This document shows positions 7,188 through 12,419 of a stretch of 12,419 nucleotides of DNA, piece by piece (the stretch's first letter is position 1; each line of letters begins with the position of its first letter). The position numbers and the translations under genes are program-made. The notes under the pieces were generated by a model. The model saw only the letters and a list, made by a program, of their open reading frames with translations. It was not told the DNA's origin and did not search any database. The stretch comes from Wenzhouxiangellaceae bacterium (GTDB lineage Bacteria > Pseudomonadota > Gammaproteobacteria > Xanthomonadales > Wenzhouxiangellaceae): the NCBI GenBank assembly GCA_023258355.1, contig JALQZL010000019.1, positions 1 through 12,419 on the forward strand. The letters run 5' to 3'.

Positions 7188-8419
7188 AAAGTGATGCCCT
7201 CCAATCTCGCCACGGTATTGATGTCTTTGTCACCTCGACCAGATAGGTTGATTAATACCGTCTCGTCGGGAGACATCTCACTGGCCAGCTGGATACCATA
7301 GGCCAAGCCGTGTGCTGTCTCCAGTGCCGGAATAATCCCTTCGGTCTTAGAGAGCATGTGGAAAGCTGCCATGGCGGCTTGATCATCCACACCAACATAT
7401 TCAGCACGGCCAATATCTTTCAGCCAAGCGTGCTCCGGGCCAACACCCGGATAATCTAGGCCAGCAGAGACTGAGTAAGTATCGCGAATCTGTCCAGCAT
7501 CATCATCTAAGAGATAAGTTCTGGAACCGTGTAACACACCCACTCTTCCAGCGCAGAGCGTTGCTGAGTGCTCATCCGTATTCAGGCCACGTCCAGCTGC
7601 TTCAACGCCGACCATACGGACACTTTCATCTTGGATAAAGGGGTGGAAAAGACCTAGCGCATTTGAGCCGCCACCGACACAAGCGACCAGGGCATTTGGC
7701 AAAGCGCCATATGTCTCTAGCATTTGGGTTCTGGCTTCACGGCCCACCACGGCATTAAAGTCTCTGACCATGGCGGGATAGGGATGGGGACCCGCAGCGG
7801 TGCCCAGAATATAAAACGTGTTCTCGACATTGGTTACCCAGTCTCTCATCGCCTCATTCAGTGCATCTTTCAGCGTCCGAGAACCGGTGTCGACACTGAC
7901 TACCTGGGCACCCATCAATTTCATTCGAAAGACATTGGGAGATTGGCGCTCGATATCATCAGCACCCATATAAACCACACATTCCATACCCAATCTCGCC
8001 GCCACAGTTGCGGAGGCGACACCATGCTGCCCGGCACCGGTCTCAGCAATGACGCGCTTTTTGCCCATGGCTTGCGCCAGCAAGGCCTGGCCAACTGTGT
8101 TGTTGATCTTGTGCGCGCCTGTGTGGTTGAGGTCCTCTCTTTTGAGTAAGATCTTGGCGCCGCCTGCGGCTTCGGTGAGATTTTTTGCCCAATAAATCGG
8201 TGATGGCCGACCCACAAATTCAGCCAAATCGCTGTCCAGCTGACGGACGAAATCTGGATCGCCCATATATTTCTTCCACGCCAGCTCAAGTTCTTCGAGG
8301 GCAGGCATGAGTGTCTCGGAGACAAAGCGTCCACCATAGACCCCGAAATGCCCACCCTCATCGGGCAACATGCGCCCCAAATCTTGAGTCGCGTCAAACT
8401 CTTCAATTGGTTTAGCCAT
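7184..8419 (-). CDS. trpB: Tryptophan synthase beta chain
   Basis: PLP enzyme that condenses indole with serine to give tryptophan, working as an alpha2-beta2 complex with TrpA. The 411-residue protein has the usual length. It starts with an N-terminal extension, then GHFGVYGGRFVSETLMPALE (23-42). The PLP lysine is Lys104 in HTGAHKINN (99-107). ETGAGQHG (126-133) is the conserved loop, GGGSNALG (249-256) holds the cofactor phosphate, and the C-terminus has LSGRGDKD. ATG 8419 overlaps the end of trpF by 8 bases, and the stop overlaps trpA as ATGA. This is the canonical TrpB1 type that pairs with TrpA, so an intact partner gene next door would be expected. Confidence 0.98.
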   Translation of the reverse strand: MAKPIEEFDATQDLGRMLPDEGGHFGVYGGRFVSETLMPALEELELAWKKYMGDPDFVRQLDSDLAEFVGRPSPIYWAKNLTEAAGGAKILLKREDLNHTGAHKINNTVGQALLAQAMGKKRVIAETGAGQHGVASATVAARLGMECVVYMGADDIERQSPNVFRMKLMGAQVVSVDTGSRTLKDALNEAMRDWVTNVENTFYILGTAAGPHPYPAMVRDFNAVVGREARTQMLETYGALPNALVACVGGGSNALGLFHPFIQDESVRMVGVEAAGRGLNTDEHSATLCAGRVGVLHGSRTYLLDDDAGQIRDTYSVSAGLDYPGVGPEHAWLKDIGRAEYVGVDDQAAMAAFHMLSKTEGIIPALETAHGLAYGIQLASEMSPDETVLINLSGRGDKDINTVARLEGITL

Positions 8420-9089
8420 TACTGGGCTCCATTGGCTGGTCGGGATTAATCGCAGTCATCAAAGATCTTATCTTGCCATGATCTTTAACGCCAGGTTGAC
8501 TTTCTACACCACTCGACAGGTCAATGCCGTCCGGATTTAGTGTCTGAATGGCAACACTCACATTGGCTGGATTGAGTCCACCAGCCAATACCCACGGGCG
8601 ATTCAATGCGCCAACCACTGATTTGAGCTGGTGCCAGTCCCCTGTCAGACCGGTGCCACCCATTTGCCCCGTGGCATGGGAATCGATCAAATATTTTTCA
8701 GCAGACCGATAACGCTGAATATTCTCAATCCAAGCATCAGCACACTGTGGTTGAGAACCAAGCTCTTTTTGTCCAAAAGCTTTCATATAAGGAAGCGCCC
8801 ACTGCTCGCAAAAGGCCACTGATTCTTGGCCATGGAATTGGAGACAATCGAGCCTGACGTGCGCCAAAACCTCATCAACCATCTGTGGGTCTGGATCGAG
8901 AAACAGCCCAACACAGGTCAATTGGCCTTGGCAAGCCGCCACAATGGTTTGTGCCGTCTTGGTATCGATCACTCGGGGACTTTTGGCAACGAACACCAGC
9001 CCGATGGCATCTGCACCCGCTTCGATCGCCACCATCGCATCCTCGACACGCCGAATGCCACAAATTTTTGTCCAAATTGATTGACTCAT
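8412..9089 (-). CDS. trpF: Phosphoribosylanthranilate isomerase
   Basis: Amadori rearrangement of N-(5-phosphoribosyl)anthranilate to CdRP, the third step of tryptophan synthesis after chorismate. It is a single TIM barrel of 225 residues from ATG 9089. The catalytic base is Cys10 in KICGI (8-12), and the general acid is Asp136 in YLIDSH. LQFHGQES (83-90), LAGGLNPANV (168-177) and DLSSGVE (190-196) follow in family order. I prefer ATG 9089 to the upstream ATG at 9119: it gives the usual short N-terminus before KICGI, and it overlaps the truA stop as ATGA (9086-9089), like other junctions here. It is a stand-alone enzyme, not fused to TrpC as in enteric bacteria. Confidence 0.96.
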   Translation of the reverse strand: MSQSIWTKICGIRRVEDAMVAIEAGADAIGLVFVAKSPRVIDTKTAQTIVAACQGQLTCVGLFLDPDPQMVDEVLAHVRLDCLQFHGQESVAFCEQWALPYMKAFGQKELGSQPQCADAWIENIQRYRSAEKYLIDSHATGQMGGTGLTGDWHQLKSVVGALNRPWVLAGGLNPANVSVAIQTLNPDGIDLSSGVESQPGVKDHGKIRSLMTAINPDQPMEPSNG

Positions 9090-9877
9090 GTCACGGTAAC
9101 TTCTGTTGGCAGATTCCACTCAGCTGAATAGTGTGCCTTCATAAAATAAAGCCCTTGTGATGGTGCGGTCATGCCAGCCTCTCGGCGGTCTTTGAGTTCA
9201 AGGACCTCTCCCATCCACTCCTTGCCTCGCTCACCCCGTCCCACGAGGATCAAACTCCCCACAATATTACGCACCATGTGATAGAGGAAAGCATTGGCCA
9301 CGACATCCACGACCACCTCATCGCCGTGACGGGTCACTGAGATGTTGTGGAGACAACGCATGGCATGGCGCGCCTGACAACCTGCGGCCCGAAAACTGGT
9401 GAAGTCATGCTCGCCAACGAGACTTTGGGCCGCCTCATGCATGATCGCAGCATCCAGTGGCTGATACACCCAAGCGACGCGATGCCGGTCCAGCGCCGGA
9501 CGGTTCAGCAGGTTGACAATCCGGTATCGATAGTGCCGACTGACAGCGGCGTACCTGGCATGAAAATCATCAGACACCGGTCGCACCCACCGAATCGCCA
9601 CACCTTCGGCTAAATGACTTTGCGCACCGAGTTGCCAGCTGCGCATATCGCGTTTTACCCTGACATCAAAATGGATGACCTGACACCACGCATGCACACC
9701 GGTGTCTGTCCGCCCAGAGGCATGCACTTCCACTGGGTGATCTGCCACCTGAGAGATGGCATGGGCCAAAGCCGCTTGCACCGTCGGCCCCTGCTTTTGA
9801 CGCTGCCAGCCCAAAAATGGGGTACCGTCATACTCCACACCCGCCGCGAGCCGGTGTTTGCCGTTTTGAGAAGTCAT
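9086..9877 (-). CDS. truA: tRNA pseudouridine(38-40) synthase
   Basis: Converts uridines 38-40 in the anticodon arm of many tRNAs to pseudouridine. The 263-residue protein matches the family length. The catalytic Asp58 lies in ASGRTDTGVHA (53-63). The opening GVEYDGTPFLGWQRQ (13-27) and the C-terminal FLYHMVRNIVGSLILVG stretch are TruA signatures. ATG 9877 overlaps the stop of the upstream small membrane-protein gene as ATGA, and its own stop overlaps trpF in the same way. Its place between the FimV slot and trpF is the common gammaproteobacterial one, although no biochemical link to tryptophan synthesis is known. Confidence 0.97.
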   Translation of the reverse strand: MTSQNGKHRLAAGVEYDGTPFLGWQRQKQGPTVQAALAHAISQVADHPVEVHASGRTDTGVHAWCQVIHFDVRVKRDMRSWQLGAQSHLAEGVAIRWVRPVSDDFHARYAAVSRHYRYRIVNLLNRPALDRHRVAWVYQPLDAAIMHEAAQSLVGEHDFTSFRAAGCQARHAMRCLHNISVTRHGDEVVVDVVANAFLYHMVRNIVGSLILVGRGERGKEWMGEVLELKDRREAGMTAPSQGLYFMKAHYSAEWNLPTEVTVT

Positions 9878-10287
9878 TTTTCTGGCTCAGAGGCCTCGGC
9901 CTGCCTCATCCAAGTGATGCGAAGACTTTCCGCCAGCCGGGCGTGTTTTGCACTGCCGGATGCTTTCACCTCATCTAACCAGACCAATGCCTGTGAGTAC
10001 TCCCGATAATCGGCAAATGCTTTGGCCAGAGACAACATTCGGTCAAGCTCTTGGCCAGTCATTGAAGGTGCCACCACTCTGACACGGCGCTGTTTTGCCC
10101 TGACAAGGAGCTTCAAGAGGACGCCCACACCGACTAAGGAAACCAGACCCACAATGGCGACTCCCCACCCCACCAGTTCGATGGGCAGAGCCAGCCGCTG
10201 GCTCAGCCACATGAGCACCTCACCGACCCCTTGTCTCAGTTGGTCCTTGATGGATTCTGGCCAAGATGACTGGTTGAGTAAAAACAT
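9874..10287 (-). CDS. Small membrane protein in the FimV position (mini-FimV-like)
   Basis: This gene lies between asd and truA, where related bacteria carry fimV, a large (often over 600 residues) LysM-bearing protein that organises polar machinery such as type IV pili. Here the product has only 137 residues. Residues 11-33 could form an amphipathic helix. One membrane helix spans about 37-62, followed by a basic RAKQRRVR (63-70) that suggests the C-terminus is cytoplasmic. Residues 79-123 contain LSLAKAFADYREYSQALVWL followed by DEVKASGS. This resembles the FimV C-terminal motif of the form LARAYIEMGD..GAR..LEEVLAEG, which is TPR-like. No LysM domain or signal peptide is visible. A TGAGG Shine-Dalgarno (10297-10301) overlaps the asd stop with 9 bases to ATG. 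The stop overlaps truA. The relation to FimV rests on position and one motif, so it is an inference. Confidence 0.82.
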   Translation of the reverse strand: MFLLNQSSWPESIKDQLRQGVGEVLMWLSQRLALPIELVGWGVAIVGLVSLVGVGVLLKLLVRAKQRRVRVVAPSMTGQELDRMLSLAKAFADYREYSQALVWLDEVKASGSAKHARLAESLRITWMRQAEASEPEK

Positions 10288-10296
10288 CTGTCACTG

Positions 10297-10301
10297 CCTC
10301 A
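10297..10301 (-). promoter_or_regulatory. Ribosome-binding site of the mini-FimV-like gene
   Basis: TGAGG on the minus strand includes the asd stop codon TGA (10299-10301) and stands 9 bases before the ATG at 10285-10287. This supports a genuine small gene translated by ribosomes finishing asd. Confidence 0.6.
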
Positions 10302-11312
10302 CGTGGAGGAGATTAAATAATCCATGATTTGGGTGGCATTGAGTGCCGCCCCCTTCCTGAGGTTATCGGCCACCACCCACATCATGAGGCCATTTTGCCC
10401 ACCCATGGCTGATCGGATTCGACTCACCCAAACCAGATCTTGATGCTCGGCATGGCCCAATGGCGTAGCCACCTCATCATTTTTCGTGACCGCCACACCA
10501 GGCGCTTCACGCATCATCGCCACGACATGCTGCTCGTCTATTGGTCGCACAGTCTCAATGAAAATTGATTCGGCATGCCCAACAAAAACAGGGACTCGAA
10601 CAGCAGTAGCATTCACCACGATGGCTTGGTCATCCCAAATTCTTCTGGTCTCGTGATGCATCTTCAACTCTTCTTCCGAGAAGCCGTTGGTTTCGATCCC
10701 TCCAATTTTTGGTAGCACGTTAAACCCGATGGGTTGCTCAAAGACGTGACACTCAGGCTCTTTAAAGTTGAAACGCGCAAGCGTTTGCTTACCCAACTCC
10801 TCCATGGCAGCCTTGCCGGCACCAGATACCGACTGATAGGTAGACACAACAATCGAACGAATGCCATAGGCTTGATAGATCGGGTTGAGCGCAACGAGCA
10901 TCTGGATGGTCGAACAATTCGGATTGGCAATCATGCCGCCAGAGAACCCATCCAGCACGGCGCCATTGATCTCTGGAATCACCAGTGGCACCTCGGGGTC
11001 TTGGCGAAATGCTGAGGTGTTATCAATGACAACCGCACCCGATCGGGCGGCACGTGGCGCGTGGGCCAATGAAACCGAACTCCCCGCTGAAAAAAGCGCA
11101 AAGTCGCAACCTGAAAAATCATACCTTGCCACATCATCGACCACTAAAGATCGACGTCCAAAACTCACTTCTCGGCCCACAGAATCTGCGCTGGCCAAGG
11201 CTTGGACATTGGCCTTCGGCCCAAACCGTTTGGCGAGAATCTCTAGGAAAACCTCACCGACAGCGCCGGTTGCCCCAACCAGGGCAATCTTGGGTGGGTT
11301 ATTGGTCTTCAT
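10299..11312 (-). CDS. asd: Aspartate-semialdehyde dehydrogenase
   Basis: Reduces aspartyl phosphate to aspartate semialdehyde with NADPH, the branch point to lysine, diaminopimelate, threonine and methionine. The 337-residue protein opens with the nucleotide-binding GATGAVGE (13-20). The catalytic Cys133 sits in ANPNCSTIQM (129-138). TYQSVSGAGK (158-167) and RVPVFVGHAE (239-248, with His246) complete the active site. All catalytic residues are present, so it is an active Asd and not the Cys-less Usg-type paralogue that sits at this locus in some gammaproteobacteria. The ATG overlaps the aroC stop as ATGA (11309-11312). The C-terminus WVVADNLRKGAALNATQI is typical of the family. Confidence 0.98.
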   Translation of the reverse strand: MKTNNPPKIALVGATGAVGEVFLEILAKRFGPKANVQALASADSVGREVSFGRRSLVVDDVARYDFSGCDFALFSAGSSVSLAHAPRAARSGAVVIDNTSAFRQDPEVPLVIPEINGAVLDGFSGGMIANPNCSTIQMLVALNPIYQAYGIRSIVVSTYQSVSGAGKAAMEELGKQTLARFNFKEPECHVFEQPIGFNVLPKIGGIETNGFSEEELKMHHETRRIWDDQAIVVNATAVRVPVFVGHAESIFIETVRPIDEQHVVAMMREAPGVAVTKNDEVATPLGHAEHQDLVWVSRIRSAMGGQNGLMMWVVADNLRKGAALNATQIMDYLISST

Positions 11313-12403
11313 GTCGGGATACGAGGTGACTGGGGGGGCACATCACCACATTGCGCGCGGTGCAAAAGAATGTGATCCATCAATGTCAACGCCATCATTG
11401 CCTCAACAATAGGCACGGCGCGGATTCCAACGCATGGGTCGTGACGGCCTGTTGTGATCACTTCGACAGGGTCGCCTTTGATATCCACCGTTTGTCCGGC
11501 GAGTCTCAGTGAAGAGGTGGGCTTAAAGGCCACTGCCACTTCAATTGGCTGGCCTGTTGAAATACCGCCCAAAATGCCACCGGCATGATTGGATAAAAAG
11601 CCCTCAGGTGTCATTTCGTCCCGATGCTCAGTACCCCGCTGGCTAACACTGTCAAAGCCTGCTCCAATTTCAACACCTTTGGTGGCATTGATGCTCATCA
11701 TGGCACTGGCCAAGTCAGTATCTAGCTTGGCATAAATGGGTGCGCCAAGGCCCACTGGGACCCCTTGGGCACGCACCTTAACCTTCGCACCGACCGAATC
11801 ACCCGATTTCCAAACACCCTTCATGTACGCTTCCAATACCTCAATCTTGCTGGCATCTGGGCAAAAAAATGGGTTGGTGTTGATGACGTCGGCGTCGAAT
11901 GTCTGATCACATATCTCAGTGCCGATCTGTGAGAGCCAGCCTGTGATCTCAATACCCCAATGTTGGCGCAGGTATTTTGAGGCCAATGCACCGGCGGCAA
12001 CCCGCATCGCGGTCTCCCGTGCTGAGGACCGGCCACCTCCTCGATAGTCGCGCAGACCATACTTGTGATGGTAGGTGTAGTCTGCATGGCCCGGACGAAA
12101 CTGGTTTTTGATCGCCTCATAGTCTTTTGACTTAGCGTCTGTGTTTTCAATGACCAACGCAATTGGCGCACCCGTTGTCCGCCCTTCAAAAACGCCTGAG
12201 AGGATTCGGACATCCTCTTTTTCCTTGCGTTGCGATGTCCAACGGCTTTGGCCTGTGGCACGACGCATCAAAGCCTCATGAATCTCGGCTTCGGTGATCT
12301 CCATGCCGGGTGGAAATCCATCAATGACACAGCCGATGGCCGGCCCATGACTTTCGCCAAAGGTGGTCACCGTCATCACATGCCCGAAGCTATTGGTCGT
12401 CAT
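11309..12403 (-). CDS. aroC: Chorismate synthase
   Basis: Last enzyme of the shikimate pathway. It eliminates phosphate from EPSP to give chorismate and needs reduced FMN. The N-terminus TTFGESHGPAIGC holds His19. FRPGHADYTY holds His107, and GGGRSSARETAMRVAAGA (122-139) and GGILGGISTGQ are the family signatures. RHDPCVGIRAVP lies near the end. Two adjacent ATGs are possible, at 12406 and 12403. I chose 12403 because it aligns residue for residue with the E. coli N-terminus and puts the AGGA (12411-12414) 7 bases upstream instead of 4. The resulting protein has 364 residues, the normal length. The 3' end contains a run of seven C residues (11332-11338 on the minus strand) and overlaps asd as ATGA. 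Only 13-16 bases of upstream DNA are present, so promoter and preceding gene are unseen. Confidence 0.97.
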   Translation of the reverse strand: MTTNSFGHVMTVTTFGESHGPAIGCVIDGFPPGMEITEAEIHEALMRRATGQSRWTSQRKEKEDVRILSGVFEGRTTGAPIALVIENTDAKSKDYEAIKNQFRPGHADYTYHHKYGLRDYRGGGRSSARETAMRVAAGALASKYLRQHWGIEITGWLSQIGTEICDQTFDADVINTNPFFCPDASKIEVLEAYMKGVWKSGDSVGAKVKVRAQGVPVGLGAPIYAKLDTDLASAMMSINATKGVEIGAGFDSVSQRGTEHRDEMTPEGFLSNHAGGILGGISTGQPIEVAVAFKPTSSLRLAGQTVDIKGDPVEVITTGRHDPCVGIRAVPIVEAMMALTLMDHILLHRAQCGDVPPQSPRIPT

Positions 12404-12410
12404 CATTCAA

Positions 12411-12414
12411 TCCT
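12411..12414 (-). promoter_or_regulatory. Ribosome-binding site of aroC
   Basis: AGGA on the minus strand lies 7 bases before ATG 12401-12403 and 4 bases before ATG 12404-12406. The spacing favours the second ATG as the true start. Confidence 0.55.
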
Positions 12415-12419
12415 AGTGG

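Noticed and set aside
7921..8406. Open frame of 161 codons on the minus strand inside trpB
   Set aside because: It is an alternative frame of trpB, which is intact and conserved in its own frame.
9090..9119. Upstream ATG at 9119 as the trpF start
   Set aside because: It adds ten residues not seen in the family and makes a 34-base overlap with truA, whereas ATG 9089 gives the ATGA overlap and the usual N-terminus.
10885..11412. Open frame of 175 codons on the plus strand opposite asd and aroC
   Set aside because: It lies entirely over conserved coding sequence on the other strand, is low in complexity, and resembles no family I know.
1..12419. Search for CRISPR arrays, tRNA or rRNA genes, insertion-sequence ends, or phage and defence genes
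   Set aside because: No spaced direct repeats, cloverleaf-like stretches, transposase motifs or terminal inverted repeats were seen. Essentially all bases are covered by recognised core genes.

Overview
The window is a dense block of core biosynthetic and cell-envelope genes, all read from the minus strand (right to left in window coordinates). It suggests a gammaproteobacterium. The order asd, FimV-locus gene, truA, trpF, trpB, trpA, accD, folC, SPOR protein (dedD), cvpA, purF is a conserved gammaproteobacterial arrangement, and the proteins resemble their gammaproteobacterial relatives, for example in chorismate synthase and AccD signature stretches. I cannot name a genus. The base composition looks moderate (GC roughly in the low-to-mid 50s by eye), and packing is very tight.

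Layout in transcription order, from the right edge: aroC (chorismate synthase), asd (aspartate-semialdehyde dehydrogenase), a 137-residue membrane protein where the large FimV gene normally lies, truA (tRNA pseudouridine synthase), trpF-trpB-trpA (late tryptophan synthesis), accD (acetyl-CoA carboxylase transferase beta), folC (folate polyglutamylation), a DedD-like protein with two SPOR domains, cvpA, purF (first step of purine synthesis), and phr (a photolyase cut off by the left edge). Five junctions are 4-base ATGA overlaps and one is an 8-base overlap. The largest gap is 15 bases (accD to folC). No stretch above 300 bases lacks a gene, and I see no internal promoter, terminator, RNA gene, mobile element or CRISPR array.

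The genes do not form one pathway but share precursors. AroC makes chorismate, and TrpF/TrpB/TrpA complete tryptophan synthesis. The earlier tryptophan genes (trpE, trpG, trpD, trpC) are not here. Asd feeds lysine, threonine, methionine and diaminopimelate. FolC makes polyglutamylated folates used in purine synthesis. The SPOR protein and CvpA belong to the envelope and division part of the block.

The most notable points are: (1) trpA is interrupted by a one-base loss at about 6975, while everything on either side reads as a good TrpA; (2) the FimV slot holds a miniature protein that keeps only a membrane helix and a FimV-like C-terminal motif; (3) the DedD-like protein carries tandem SPOR domains; (4) a photolyase gene starts 5 bases after purF; (5) folC appears to start with TTG at the end of a seven-T run. 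I found no wholly new system. These are variations on a known locus.
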